A stretch of DNA of 51,750 nucleotides from Bradyrhizobium sp. AT1 (GTDB taxonomy: Bacteria; Pseudomonadota; Alphaproteobacteria; Rhizobiales; Xanthobacteraceae): contig NZ_JXDL01000001.1 in NCBI RefSeq assembly GCF_001590795.1, positions 2,408,428-2,460,177 of the forward strand, in the 5' to 3' direction. A program made the translations under genes and the position numbers. The notes beneath the pieces are model-generated. The model made no database searches, was not told the origin of the DNA, and worked only from the letters and a program-made list of their open reading frames with translations. Below are positions 9,631 to 17,653 of the stretch, one piece after another. The number at the start of each line of letters is the position of its first letter. The stretch's first letter is position 1.

Positions 9631-9803
9631 GACGGCAGGTCTCCTGGCTCGCGGGTCAGTACCTTGCATCGCCTTCCCGGGACCGAGATACCCAGTGGCT
9701 CCTGACGCAAGATTCGCCGCTTACAGTTGCGGGGGCAGCCGCGGCATTGGGGACAATGTCCCCGCACCGCATTCCCTTTTCATCCCCTCTCGGGGAAACC
9801 GTC
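9631..9803 (-). promoter_or_regulatory. Cobalamin (AdoCbl) riboswitch 1, upstream of the TonB receptor
   Basis: Reading the minus strand, all hallmarks of the B12 riboswitch are present in order: an AAGGGAATGCGGTG segment, the GCCCCCGCAACTGTAAGCGG core, GAGCCACTGGG, GGGAAGGCGATG, and the B12 box GCCAGGAGACCTGCC (box about 9634-9649). A closing P1 stem pairs GACGG (9799-9803) with CCGTC (9631-9635). The element lies 130 bases ahead of the receptor gene. In this family cobalamin binding turns expression off. The 5' border coincides with the transcription start expected from the promoter just upstream. Confidence 0.93.
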
Positions 9804-9809
9804 GCGAGC

Positions 9810-9839
9810 ATCTAGGATTACCATCAGGACAGAGTCAAT
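9810..9839 (-). promoter_or_regulatory. Putative sigma-70 promoter for riboswitch 1
   Basis: On the minus strand, ATTGAC (9834-9839) and CTAGAT (9810-9815) are separated by 18 bases. This is close to the rhizobial housekeeping consensus CTTGAC-N17-CTATAT. Transcription starting about seven bases downstream would begin at 9803, exactly at the first base of the riboswitch P1 stem. Confidence 0.6.
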
Positions 9840-9890
9840 GTATCCCGTGCGACGTTATTGCCACAGCAACCAACTTCCTTGGAGATGAGC

Positions 9891-10463
9891 ATGGAAGGCG
9901 AGACCTTCCTCTGGCTGATCCGACACGCGCCGGTCGACGGCGTCAAAGGAACGATCCACGCGGCCGACGCGCCGGCCGATCTCGGCGATCGCGCGCAGCT
10001 GGAGGCGCTGCGGCAGTATCTGCCGCCGAATGCTGCCAGCTATGCCAGTCCGTCGCGGCGCACGGTCGAGACGGCGCGCGCGCTCGGGCTCGAACCGGAG
10101 CTCGTCGGTGAATTCCGCGAGCAGGATTTCGGCGACTGGACCGGCCATCGGCACGACGCGCTTGCCGCCGTCGGCGGCGAGACTTACGCGCAGTTCTGGA
10201 GCGATCCGGCCGGCGGACGGCCGCCGGGCGGCGAAAGCTTTGCGGACCAGGTCGCGCGCGTCCGGGTGGGCCTCTCGCGGATCGGAGCTGGACCGGCCAC
10301 GCTCGTCGTGCATTCCGGCACCATCCGCGCCGCACTCTGCATCGCACTGGATCTCACGCCGCAGGCCGCCTTGCGCTTCGTGATCGATCCGCTGTCGCTG
10401 ACCCGGATCGATCGTCTCGCGAGCGGCTGGCGCGTCGTGTCGGTCAACCAACGGATCAGCTAG
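9891..10463 (+). CDS. Histidine phosphatase family protein, probable alpha-ribazole phosphatase (CobC-like)
   Basis: This is a cytoplasmic phosphoglycerate-mutase-type phosphatase of 190 residues. The catalytic RHAP motif is at residues 11-14 (nucleophile His12). A second catalytic His lies in VVHSGTIRAAL, and the QDFGDWTG plus PPGGES segments supply the usual acid and phosphate-pocket residues. ATG 9891 is preferred because GGAG lies six bases upstream; the ATG at 9885 is too close to that box. Its place opposite a B12 riboswitch and tail to tail with cobT (stop regions overlap by eight bases) suggests it removes the phosphate from alpha-ribazole phosphate or cobalamin phosphate. The family is broad, so this function is inferred from context. 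Confidence 0.82.
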   Translation: MEGETFLWLIRHAPVDGVKGTIHAADAPADLGDRAQLEALRQYLPPNAASYASPSRRTVETARALGLEPELVGEFREQDFGDWTGHRHDALAAVGGETYAQFWSDPAGGRPPGGESFADQVARVRVGLSRIGAGPATLVVHSGTIRAALCIALDLTPQAALRFVIDPLSLTRIDRLASGWRVVSVNQRIS

Positions 10464-11508
10464 GCCTGTCAGGCACGTTGGCCTGCGCGAAAGTGGCCAT
10501 GCCGTTGTGAAGGCTGCAGGCGAGCCGAACCAGCGGCAGCGCGATGGCCGCACCAGATCCCTCGCCGAGCCTTAGATCGAGGCTGATCAGCGGCTGCGCG
10601 TTCAGCGCGCGCAGCACGAGGCGATGCCCCTGCTCGGCGGATTGGTGCGAGGGCAGCAGGAACGGCTGGCACGACGGGTTGAGCCGCACGGTTGCGAGCC
10701 CTGCGACGGACACGATGAAGCCGTCGATCAACACGGGAATACGGCGCTGCGCCGCGGCGATGATCGCGCCCGAGATCGCCGCGATCTCGAGGCCGCCGAC
10801 GGCGCACAGGATCTTTTCCGGCGAAGCGCCGGCAACGCCATGACGCCCGATCGCCGCATCGATCACATGGGCCTTGCGCGCGCGGCCGGCCGCATCGACG
10901 CCGGTGCCGCTGCCCGCGATCTCCCCGGCGCTGATCCCGAGCAGGCTCGCCGCGATCGCCGCCGACGTGGTGGTGTTACCGATGCCCATCTCGCCGAAGA
11001 TCAAGAGATCAGGCTTGCCCGCCTCTGCACGCGCCACCGCGCGCTGGCCGGCCTCGAAGGCGAACGCCAGCTCCGCAGGTGTGAGCGCGGCCTCCACGCT
11101 GAAATCGCGCGTACCATGGCGCGGCTTGTCGGTGACGATGCCGGCCATGGCTTCCTGCGCCAGCGTGCCGGCGTCGACCACTTCCAGGCTCGAGCCCAGC
11201 TCGCGCGCCAGCACCGAGATCGCGGCGCCGCCGCCGGCAAAATTCGCCATCATCGCGATGGTCACCTCTTGCGGATAGGCCGAGACGCCCTGCGCGACGA
11301 TGCCGTGATCGCCGGCGAACACGATGATCGGCACGCGCGCGGCGCGCGGCTGATCGGTCGCCTGCAAGCCCGCGAGCTCGATCGCGAGCTGCTCCAGCCG
11401 GCCGAGCGCGCCGGTCGGCTTGGTCAGCTGCGCCTGCCGCGCGATCGCTGCCTCGCGATGGATCGCGGAGATCTCGGGGCACTGTCGATAAATCCATTCG
11501 GGGAGCAT
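10456..11508 (-). CDS. cobT: Nicotinate-nucleotide-dimethylbenzimidazole phosphoribosyltransferase
   Basis: The enzyme transfers the phosphoribosyl group of nicotinate mononucleotide to dimethylbenzimidazole, making alpha-ribazole phosphate for the lower ligand of B12. The 350 residues match the family. An early KPTGALGRLE segment, FAGDHGIVAQGVS near residue 70, GEMGIGNTTTSAA in the middle and GEGSGA near the C-terminus are all diagnostic. Glu316 in the last motif corresponds to the catalytic Glu317 of Salmonella CobT. ATG 11508 gives the usual N-terminus (MLPEWIYRQCPEI); the frame is open further upstream but that part is not CobT-like. It follows cobF by 11 bases in the riboswitch-2 operon and should not be confused with the cobaltochelatase subunit also called CobT. 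Confidence 0.96.
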   Translation of the reverse strand: MLPEWIYRQCPEISAIHREAAIARQAQLTKPTGALGRLEQLAIELAGLQATDQPRAARVPIIVFAGDHGIVAQGVSAYPQEVTIAMMANFAGGGAAISVLARELGSSLEVVDAGTLAQEAMAGIVTDKPRHGTRDFSVEAALTPAELAFAFEAGQRAVARAEAGKPDLLIFGEMGIGNTTTSAAIAASLLGISAGEIAGSGTGVDAAGRARKAHVIDAAIGRHGVAGASPEKILCAVGGLEIAAISGAIIAAAQRRIPVLIDGFIVSVAGLATVRLNPSCQPFLLPSHQSAEQGHRLVLRALNAQPLISLDLRLGEGSGAAIALPLVRLACSLHNGMATFAQANVPDRPS

Positions 11509-11519
11509 GCTGGCCTCGC

Positions 11520-12269
11520 TTAACGCGTGCGCTTGAGAATGTAGCTGTCCATGATCCAGCCGTGCCGCTCGCGCGCCTCCTGGCGCACGGCCACGATGCG
11601 CGGGCCGGCCTCGGCGAGCGCGCCGGACATGATGATCTGATCCGGCATGCCGAGATAGGCGCCCCAATAGATATGAAGCCCGGCCGGATCCAGCGACTGG
11701 AATGCCGTGTCGCCGTCGAGCATCACCACCAATGTGTCGATCCCCTGCGGCCAGCCGCCTTCGCGCAGGCGCCGCCCCGTCGTGACCAGAAACGGTTCGC
11801 CGATGTCGTTCAGCGGCAACGCATGCGCCGCGCACAGCGCCTGGATCGAGGTGATGCCGGGCACCACTTCGATCGTCGGCAAGGGATCGAGCCGCCGCGC
11901 AATGCGCAGCGAGGAATCATACAGCGAGGGATCGCCCCAGATCAGCAGCGCAACCTTGCCCTCGCCGTTGAGATGATTTGCGATTGTCTCCGACCAGGTC
12001 GCGGCGACCGCGTCGTGCCAATCGTCCACGCCCTTGCGATAGTCCGCTTCACCGGCATCGCGCACCGGAAGATCGAACTCCGCAATGCGCGTCGTTTGAT
12101 TGGTCAGCACATCTGCGCAGATCGTCCGCCTGAGATCGGCGAGATCGGATTTTGCAGACCCCTTGCGCGGGATCAGGACGAGATCGGCCGCGTTGATCGC
12201 ATCAACCGCGGCGCGCGTGAGCTGATCGGGATCGCCGCAGCCGATGCCTATCAGGGAGAGCGTGAGCAT
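11520..12269 (-). CDS. cobF: Precorrin-6A synthase (deacetylating)
   Basis: This SAM-dependent enzyme methylates C1 of precorrin-5 and removes the acetyl group, a step of the oxygen-dependent pathway only. It has 249 residues. The tetrapyrrole methylase fold shows LSLIGIGCGDPDQLT at the N-terminus, the WGDPSLYDSSLRIA loop, and VVPGITSIQALCAAH in the middle. The long insert and the C-terminal IYWGAYLGMPDQI segment are characteristic of CobF as opposed to CobI or CobM. ATG 12269 is chosen because it places the methylase strand at the N-terminus. The gene lies 40 bases after the CbiM-like gene and 11 bases before cobT, all under riboswitch 2. Confidence 0.94.
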   Translation of the reverse strand: MLTLSLIGIGCGDPDQLTRAAVDAINAADLVLIPRKGSAKSDLADLRRTICADVLTNQTTRIAEFDLPVRDAGEADYRKGVDDWHDAVAATWSETIANHLNGEGKVALLIWGDPSLYDSSLRIARRLDPLPTIEVVPGITSIQALCAAHALPLNDIGEPFLVTTGRRLREGGWPQGIDTLVVMLDGDTAFQSLDPAGLHIYWGAYLGMPDQIIMSGALAEAGPRIVAVRQEARERHGWIMDSYILKRTR

Positions 12270-12309
12270 CGCGAGCGCGAAGGGCGGCGGACCGCCCTTC
12301 GCTGATCTC

Positions 12310-12987
12310 TCAGGCCGCGTTGTGCAGGCGCGGGGTGACGAAGCCGGGCGCGGTGACGCCGCGCAGCGATTTTGCCAGCGCCAGCACGGCAAGATCGGCC
12401 AGCGGCTCGATCACGATGACGAGCGCATAAGACGCCGCGAACGTCGCGATGCTCGCGAGGTTGCTCATCGCAAAGCCCGAGCCATAGAGCGCCCAGAACG
12501 CCACCCAGCCAATCACGCCGGCCTGATAGGTGGTCGAGAGCGCCAGCGCCTGGCGATACCTGAGATCGACATAGGCGGTGTTGCGCGGGATGATCCGCGA
12601 GGCGATCGCCTGGATCGCGAACAGCGGCACCAGCAGCGTCGTGACGTTCATGCCGTATTGCGGGATGTCGGCCGGCTCGAAGAACACGCCCTGAAGCAGC
12701 AGGCCGAAGGCGAGACCGAAGGCGGCCGGCGCGGCGCCGAACAGCAGGAACAGGGTCGAGCCGAGGATGAAGTGCACTTCGGAGACGCCGACCGGGAAGT
12801 GCGGCAGGATCTCGAAGAAGGTGAAGACGAGGACCGTCGTGGCCAAAGTGCGCGCCGCGAACGAGCCGATGCCCTGCTCGCGCACGGTCTCGGCCGCGAG
12901 CTTCAAGGCAACGCCGCCTGCGGCGATGCCGGTTGCGTAACTCAACACGAGCTTGGCGCCCGTCACGACACCGGGTTCGATATGCAT
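12310..12987 (-). CDS. cbiM: CbiM-like cobalt transporter membrane component (orphan ECF S/M subunit)
   Basis: This is a predicted inner-membrane cobalt importer component of 225 residues with about six hydrophobic helices. The N-terminus MHIEPGVV keeps the Met1-His2 start that binds metal in CbiM. His72 (in SEVHFILGS) lies where CbiM has its third metal ligand, and His63 is close by. No cbiN, cbiQ or cbiO gene is next to it, so it is a solitary member of the energy-coupling-factor permease family. It directly follows riboswitch 2 and precedes cobF and cobT, which supports a role in supplying cobalt for B12. An AGGAAGGA ribosome-binding site stands 8 bases before ATG 12987. Confidence 0.85.
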   Translation of the reverse strand: MHIEPGVVTGAKLVLSYATGIAAGGVALKLAAETVREQGIGSFAARTLATTVLVFTFFEILPHFPVGVSEVHFILGSTLFLLFGAAPAAFGLAFGLLLQGVFFEPADIPQYGMNVTTLLVPLFAIQAIASRIIPRNTAYVDLRYRQALALSTTYQAGVIGWVAFWALYGSGFAMSNLASIATFAASYALVIVIEPLADLAVLALAKSLRGVTAPGFVTPRLHNAA

Positions 12988-13003
12988 GGCTCAATTCCTT
13001 CCT

Positions 13004-13021
13004 GCCGTCACACCCGACGGC
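13004..13021 (-). promoter_or_regulatory. Small hairpin next to the ribosome-binding site of the CbiM-like gene
   Basis: GCCGTC (13016-13021) and GACGGC (13004-13009) form a six-base stem with a six-base loop, read on the minus strand, between riboswitch 2 and the AGGAAGGA box. No U-tract follows, so it is not a plain terminator. It may be part of the expression platform. Confidence 0.4.
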
Positions 13022-13035
13022 CTTGGCCTCAAAAC

Positions 13036-13230
13036 GTGCAGGGCCGGTCTCCTGGCTCGCGGTTCACTGGGTGTCTCCGGCCTTCCCGAGCCTTGCGGCC
13101 CAGTGGCTGATCGGAGTCCCTCACCGCTTACAGTCGCGGGGGCGGCTGGGGTTTTGGGCGCCGCAACTGGGTCCGCCCACCCCCATTCCCGATTATGCTC
13201 CGGCGCTTTGCGCCGCGTCGAGCACCATGC
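13036..13230 (-). promoter_or_regulatory. Cobalamin riboswitch 2, upstream of cbiM-cobF-cobT
   Basis: On the minus strand the element shows ATCGGGAATGGGGGTG, the CCGCCCCCGCGACTGTAAGC core, CAGCCACTGGG, GGGAAGGCCGGAG, and the B12 box GCCAGGAGACCGGCC (box about 13043-13057). A short closing helix can form between GTGC (13222-13225) and GCAC (13036-13039). It fills most of the 302-base gap between cobA and the CbiM-like gene. The 5' limit is approximate. Confidence 0.92.
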
Positions 13231-13238
13231 CTCTCCTG

Positions 13239-13267
13239 TGTGCTCCTTTCGGCGCGCCGGCGTCAAG
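13239..13267 (-). promoter_or_regulatory. Possible promoter for riboswitch 2
   Basis: A perfect rhizobial -35 box CTTGAC lies at 13262-13267 on the minus strand. The -10 region 17 bases on (AGCACA) is poor. Its distance from riboswitch 2 is the same as for the other two leaders, which is the main support. It would allow the cbiM operon to be transcribed separately from cobA just upstream. Confidence 0.35.
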
Positions 13268-13289
13268 GGGCGAAGCGCGGCCGAAGCGA

Positions 13290-14021
13290 TCATGACGGAT
13301 AATCCCCCGCCAGCGCGCCGAACAGGATGACGGCGGCAGTCGACGGGGCGCCGCCGCGGGCAAGCTGCTCGGCCAGCTCGGCAATGGTGGTGCGGACCAG
13401 CCGCTCGTCGGAACGGCCGAGGGATTCGGCGACCAGCGCCGGCGTATCCCCGGCGAGGCCGTGCGCGATCAATTTTGCGGCAAGCGCCGGAAAGGTGCGC
13501 CGGCCCATATAGACCACGGTCGTCGCCTCAGGATCGGCCAGCGCCGCCCAGTTCAGGTTCGGTGGCAGCTCGCCTGTGACATCGGCGCCGGTGATGAATT
13601 GCACCCGGCGCGCGGTGTGGCGGCGGGTCAGGGGAATGCCGGCTTGCGCGGCGGCTACACAGGCCGAGGTGACGCCGGGAATGATCTCATAGCCGATGCC
13701 CGCCTCGCGCAGCGTTTCGATCTCCTCCTCGAGCCGGCCGAAGATGCCGGCGTCGCCCGACTTGAGCCGCACCACGCGCACGCCTGTGGCGGCATAGTCG
13801 ACCAGGAGACGGTTGACATGGTGCTGCTTGGTCGAGGGGCGCCCGGCCCGTTTTCCCACCGCGACGAGATTGGCCCCGGGCCGGGCGAGATCGAGGATCG
13901 CGCCGGAGGCAAGATCGTCATAGAGCACGACGTCGGCCTCGCGCAGCCGCGCGGCCCCCTTGAGCGTGAGCAGTTCAGGATCGCCGGGACCGGCGGAGAC
14001 GAAGGAGACAAAACCGCTCAC
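13290..14021 (-). CDS. cobA: Uroporphyrinogen-III C-methyltransferase (SUMT)
   Basis: The enzyme adds two SAM methyl groups to uroporphyrinogen III, giving precorrin-2, the first committed step towards the corrin ring. It is a 243-residue single-domain SUMT. FVSAGPGDPELLTLKGA is near the N-terminus, VVRLKSGDAGIFGR in the substrate loop, and IIPGVTSACVAAAQAGIPLTRR follows; all are signatures. The start is GTG 14021, overlapping the cobB stop as GTGA, with GGAGG five bases upstream. It is the last gene of the tightly overlapping cobL-E-M-B-A set. Without the CysG dehydrogenase/chelatase domain it serves the cobalamin rather than the siroheme route, although precorrin-2 feeds both. Confidence 0.95.
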   Translation of the reverse strand: MSGFVSFVSAGPGDPELLTLKGAARLREADVVLYDDLASGAILDLARPGANLVAVGKRAGRPSTKQHHVNRLLVDYAATGVRVVRLKSGDAGIFGRLEEEIETLREAGIGYEIIPGVTSACVAAAQAGIPLTRRHTARRVQFITGADVTGELPPNLNWAALADPEATTVVYMGRRTFPALAAKLIAHGLAGDTPALVAESLGRSDERLVRTTIAELAEQLARGGAPSTAAVILFGALAGDYPS

Positions 14022-15328
14022 CGGTCCTCCGCGATCAGATGGAAGAACGTGCCGCTGACGTGGCCCCGCCGCGAGCCGGTCTCGGCGATGACAGCGCCGG
14101 TCGCATCATGCACGACCGCGAGCGGCGTGTCAGGCTGCGCGAGGATGGTCGAATAGTGGAACTCATGGCCGCGCAGACGTGCCCCGGCGCGATGTCCCGG
14201 CGTCGGCGCGGCGAGCGTTGCGAGGCGATAGCCCAGATGCATGCGGCGTTTGGCAAAGCTGGTCTCGAGCCCAAGCAAGCCCGTCATCTCATGGCGGACA
14301 CCGTCCGCGTCGGTCAAGGCGGTTCCCAGCACCATATAGCCCCCGCATTCGCCGTGCACGGAGCGCGTCTCGGCGAAGGCGCGCAGGCCCTCGCGAAAAC
14401 GCGCATTGGCCGCGATCCTGCCGGCATGAAGCTCGGGATAGCCGCCGGGCAGCCAGCACACATCGGCGTTCGTATCAGGCGCTTCGTCGGCCAGCGGCGA
14501 GAATGGCACGATCTCCGCGCCCGCCGCGCGCCAGCCCTCCAGCATGTGCGGATAGACGAAGGAGAACGCGGCATCGCGTGCCAGCGCGATGCGCTGGCCG
14601 GGCGGCGTCACGTTCAAGCCATTTGCGGCCGGCTGCGGCGACCATCCGGCTGCAGATCGCAACACCGCATCGAGATCGACATGCTCGGCAACGAAGCGCG
14701 CGGCTTCGTCGATCAATTTGCCGATCTCCGCCTGCTCTTCGGCCTGCACCAGACCGAGATGCCGCTTCGGCAGGCTGATCTCGGCATGGCGCGGCAGCGC
14801 GCCGAACACGGCGATGCCAGCATCGCCGAGTGCGCGCCGCACGAGATCTTCATGGCGCGGGCTGGCGACGCGGTTGAGCACGACGCCCGCGAGCCTCACG
14901 CCGGGGCGATAATCACGCAGGCCTGCGGCGATGGCGGCTGCGGTCTGCGCCTGCCCCGAGGGATCGATCACCAGCAGCACCGGCCAGCCCAGCATCTCCG
15001 CGATATCAGCGGTGGCGCCGGTGCCGGAGACCCCGCGCGCGGCGACGCCGTCGAACAGGCCCATCGAGCCCTCGGCAAGCACGACATCGGCATCCGCACC
15101 GCGGCTGACGAGATGCGCGATGCTGCCGCCATCCATCGCCCAGCTATCGACGTTGACGGAGGCCCGTCCGGTCGCCGCGGCGTGAAAAGCGGGATCGATA
15201 TAGTCGGGCCCGCTCTTGAAGCACTGCACGTTCAATCCGCGCTGGCGAAAGGCACGCGCGAGCGCCAGCGTCAGCGTGGTCTTGCCGACGCCGGAGGCCG
15301 GTGCGGAGATGACGAGGCTCGCCGCCAT
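14018..15328 (-). CDS. cobB: Hydrogenobyrinic/cobyrinic acid a,c-diamide synthase
   Basis: This ATP- and glutamine-dependent enzyme amidates the a and c side chains of hydrogenobyrinic acid before cobalt insertion. It has 436 residues. The N-terminal ATPase domain starts with the P-loop SAPASGVGKTTLT (about residues 8-20). The C-terminal class I glutamine amidotransferase domain has its nucleophile Cys328 in VHGECGGYMVLG and a partner histidine near the end (GHEFHYS). ATG 15328 shares one base with the cobM stop (TGATG), and the stop overlaps the cobA GTG. In the aerobic pathway this is the step before CobN. Confidence 0.96.
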   Translation of the reverse strand: MAASLVISAPASGVGKTTLTLALARAFRQRGLNVQCFKSGPDYIDPAFHAAATGRASVNVDSWAMDGGSIAHLVSRGADADVVLAEGSMGLFDGVAARGVSGTGATADIAEMLGWPVLLVIDPSGQAQTAAAIAAGLRDYRPGVRLAGVVLNRVASPRHEDLVRRALGDAGIAVFGALPRHAEISLPKRHLGLVQAEEQAEIGKLIDEAARFVAEHVDLDAVLRSAAGWSPQPAANGLNVTPPGQRIALARDAAFSFVYPHMLEGWRAAGAEIVPFSPLADEAPDTNADVCWLPGGYPELHAGRIAANARFREGLRAFAETRSVHGECGGYMVLGTALTDADGVRHEMTGLLGLETSFAKRRMHLGYRLATLAAPTPGHRAGARLRGHEFHYSTILAQPDTPLAVVHDATGAVIAETGSRRGHVSGTFFHLIAEDR

Positions 15329-16110
15329 CAGCTCGCCTCCGGAAAACGCGGTTCAGTGCCGACGGGCCGATAGCGCCGATCGTAATCGGCCGCATAGAGG
15401 CGGCTCTCGTCGAAATCCGCAGCGCCAAGCGTCCTGCCGACCAGGATCAGCGCCGTGCGCTCCATTTCCGTGCCGACGGCGGCATCGAGTGCGCCGAGCG
15501 TCGCGCGGACGATGCGCTGGTCCGGCCAGCTGGCGCGCCAGACGATCGCGACCGGGCAATCCGCACCGTAATGCGGCGTGAGCTCGGCGACGACCTGGTC
15601 GAGCAGATGAATCGAGAGATGGATCGCGAGCACCGCACCGGTCGCGGCGAAGCTGGCGAGCTTCTCGCCGTCGGGCATCGCGCTGGCGCGGCCCGGCGTG
15701 CGCGTCAGCACCACCGTCTGGGCAAGACCGGGCAACGTCAACTCCGCTTCGATCGCAGCCGCGGCGGCGGAGAAAGACGGCACGCCCGGCGTCACCGTAA
15801 AGGGAATGCCGAGCGCGCGCAGGCGGCGCAGCTGCTCGCCCATCGCCGACCAGATCGAGAGATCCCCGGAGTGCAGCCGCGCGACATCCTTGCCGTCAGC
15901 ATGCGCGGCGGCGATCTCCGCGATGATCTCGTCGAGCGACAGCGGCGCGGTGTTGACGATGCGCGCGCCGGATGGGCAATGCGCCAGCACGCCTTCGGGC
16001 ACCAGCGAGCCGGCATAGAGGCAGACCGGACAGGCCGCGATCAAATCGCGTCCACGCAGCGTCAGCAAATCGGCCGCGCCCGGTCCTGCGCCGATGAAAT
16101 GCACCGTCAT
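15328..16110 (-). CDS. cobM: Precorrin-4 C11-methyltransferase
   Basis: This SAM-dependent methylase acts at C11 of precorrin-4 to give precorrin-5. It has 260 residues. The start [20 protein letters not shown], the [18 protein letters not shown] loop and [14 protein letters not shown] are clear CobM/CbiF signatures. ATG 16110 is chosen because it starts the methylase fold and overlaps the cobE stop as ATGA. The same frame is open to 16323, but that part is antisense shadow of cobE and is Arg-rich without family character. It is translationally coupled to cobE and cobB. Confidence 0.96.
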   Translation of the reverse strand: MTVHFIGAGPGAADLLTLRGRDLIAACPVCLYAGSLVPEGVLAHCPSGARIVNTAPLSLDEIIAEIAAAHADGKDVARLHSGDLSIWSAMGEQLRRLRALGIPFTVTPGVPSFSAAAAAIEAELTLPGLAQTVVLTRTPGRASAMPDGEKLASFAATGAVLAIHLSIHLLDQVVAELTPHYGADCPVAIVWRASWPDQRIVRATLGALDAAVGTEMERTALILVGRTLGAADFDESRLYAADYDRRYRPVGTEPRFPEAS

Positions 16111-16475
16111 GCGCCGTCTCCTTCGGCGATCGCCGCGGTCGCGGTGCGATCCTGCGAGACCACGCGCGTCGCAATCAGCCGGGCCCGAGGGCCCGCCGCA
16201 GCGAGCGCCGCGGCCTCGGCGACCGATCCCGTGCCGAATTTTTCCACGACGCGTTCTGATCGCGTCGGCGTATCGATGCCGGACAACTTGTCGGCGTGAA
16301 CGGCCTTGATCGGCACATCGCATTCACGCGCGAGTTGCTGCAGCGCCTCCGCGTCGGCTTTGTCGGCGACGGTCGCCAAAGCTGCGAGGCCCTCGGAGCC
16401 GCCTGCAGCCAGCAGAGCCTCCCGCAGCGACGCCAGCGTGACATCCCTTCTAAATCCGAGCCCGGCGACCTTCAT
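16107..16475 (-). CDS. cobE: Cobalamin biosynthesis protein CobE (CbiG C-terminal domain family)
   Basis: This small cytoplasmic protein of 122 residues belongs to the CobE/CbiG C-terminal family. It has [22 protein letters not shown] at the N-terminus and [31 protein letters not shown] in the middle, the typical family pattern. CobE is needed for aerobic cobalamin synthesis in Pseudomonas denitrificans, but its chemical role is not settled; binding of a corrin intermediate has been suggested. ATG 16475 overlaps the cobL stop as ATGA and gives the usual MKVAGLGF start. The stop overlaps cobM in the same way. Confidence 0.93.
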   Translation of the reverse strand: MKVAGLGFRRDVTLASLREALLAAGGSEGLAALATVADKADAEALQQLARECDVPIKAVHADKLSGIDTPTRSERVVEKFGTGSVAEAAALAAAGPRARLIATRVVSQDRTATAAIAEGDGA

Positions 16476-17653
16476 CGGACTACACTCCACTGCACCACCG
16501 GGCGAGACGCATCCCAGGAGCGGTAGCGGCCAAGCGGCGCGGCGTGCGCGATCTCGACCCGCATCAGTTCGCCGCCGTGATGCTGGTGCAGCTGGCCGAG
16601 CAGTGCTTCTGTTTCCAGCGTCACCGCATGCGCGACAAGCCGCGTGCCAGGCGCGAGCCGAGACCAGATGGCGTCGAACATTGTATTATCGAGACCGCCG
16701 CCGATGAACACGGAATCCGGCACTTTCAGCGCCGCGAGAGCTTCGGGCGCCCTGCCTGTGATGACCGAGATCTTGTGCTCCACCCCAAACGCCTCCGCAT
16801 TGCTGCGGATGTTCGTTGCACGGTCCTCACACGCCTCGACGGCGATCGCCGTCCCGCCGCACAGCGCCCATTCAACTGAAATCGAGCCCGAGCCGGCGCC
16901 GATGTCCCACAACGTGCTGCCCGCAAGCGGCCCGAGCGCGGAGAGCGCCAGGGCGCGCACAGGCCGCTTGGTGATCTGACCATCGTGAGCGAAGAGAGCG
17001 TCCGGCAGCCCCGAGCTGCGAGACAAGCCGCTCGCTCCTTTCGCCTCCAGCGCGACAGCAACCAGCTTTCCCATGGCAGCGTCTGCATAGCTCCCAGCGC
17101 GATGCTCACGAACGCTTTCATGCGGTCCGCCGAGCGCAGCAAGGGTCCAGAATGCGGAGGCGCCCCATCCGCGCTCCGCCAGCCATCTGGCGAGATCCCC
17201 AGCCGCCTTCCCGTCGCGCAAGAGGCAGATGATGCGCGCCCCTCGCGCCAGATGCGGCACGAGACGCTCAAATGGCGCGGCATGGAGGCCGATGCACGTC
17301 ACCGACTCCAGCCGCCAGCCCAAGCGCGCGGCCGCGAGCGAGAAAGTCGACGGTGCCGGATGCGCCATCCACTCGTCGCTACCGAGCTTCTCGGCGAGAA
17401 CGGCGCCTGCGCCGTGCCAGAACGGATCGCCGGAGGCCAGCACCACGGTCGGCCGGCCGCGGCAGTTCAGCACGACATCCGCGTCGAACGGCACCGGCCA
17501 CGGTCGGCTGCGGCCGCCTACGTCCGCCAGCGCAAGATGACGCTCGCCGCCGAACACGGTTTCAGCCCCCGCAAGCGCCTTTCGGCTTGCTTCGGATAGC
17601 CCCTCAAGGCCATCTTCGCCGATACCGATGATGGTCAGCCAGGGATCAGACAT
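16472..17653 (-). CDS. cobL: Precorrin-6Y C5,15-methyltransferase (decarboxylating), CobL
   Basis: This bifunctional enzyme methylates C5 and C15 and decarboxylates the C12 acetate of precorrin-6B, yielding precorrin-8X. It has 393 residues in two domains. The N-terminal tetrapyrrole methylase domain (CbiE-like, about 1-200) begins WLTIIGIGEDGLEGLSEASR. The C-terminal SAM methyltransferase domain (CbiT-like, about 220-393) has the DIGAGSGSISVEWA SAM-binding motif. ATG 17653 is chosen for the family-like start. It overlaps the ATG of the opposite-strand cobK by two bases, so the two start codons interlock. It is the first gene of cobL-E-M-B-A, and no separate promoter region exists between cobL and cobK. 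Confidence 0.95.
   Translation of the reverse strand: MSDPWLTIIGIGEDGLEGLSEASRKALAGAETVFGGERHLALADVGGRSRPWPVPFDADVVLNCRGRPTVVLASGDPFWHGAGAVLAEKLGSDEWMAHPAPSTFSLAAARLGWRLESVTCIGLHAAPFERLVPHLARGARIICLLRDGKAAGDLARWLAERGWGASAFWTLAALGGPHESVREHRAGSYADAAMGKLVAVALEAKGASGLSRSSGLPDALFAHDGQITKRPVRALALSALGPLAGSTLWDIGAGSGSISVEWALCGGTAIAVEACEDRATNIRSNAEAFGVEHKISVITGRAPEALAALKVPDSVFIGGGLDNTMFDAIWSRLAPGTRLVAHAVTLETEALLGQLHQHHGGELMRVEIAHAAPLGRYRSWDASRPVVQWSVVR

Noticed and set aside
11509..11835. Possible N-terminal extension of cobT
   Set aside because: It is out of character for CobT and overlaps the real cobF gene in another frame.
16111..16323. Possible N-terminal extension of cobM
   Set aside because: The extension is Arg-rich shadow of cobE, and the methylase fold starts at ATG 16110 with the typical ATGA overlap.
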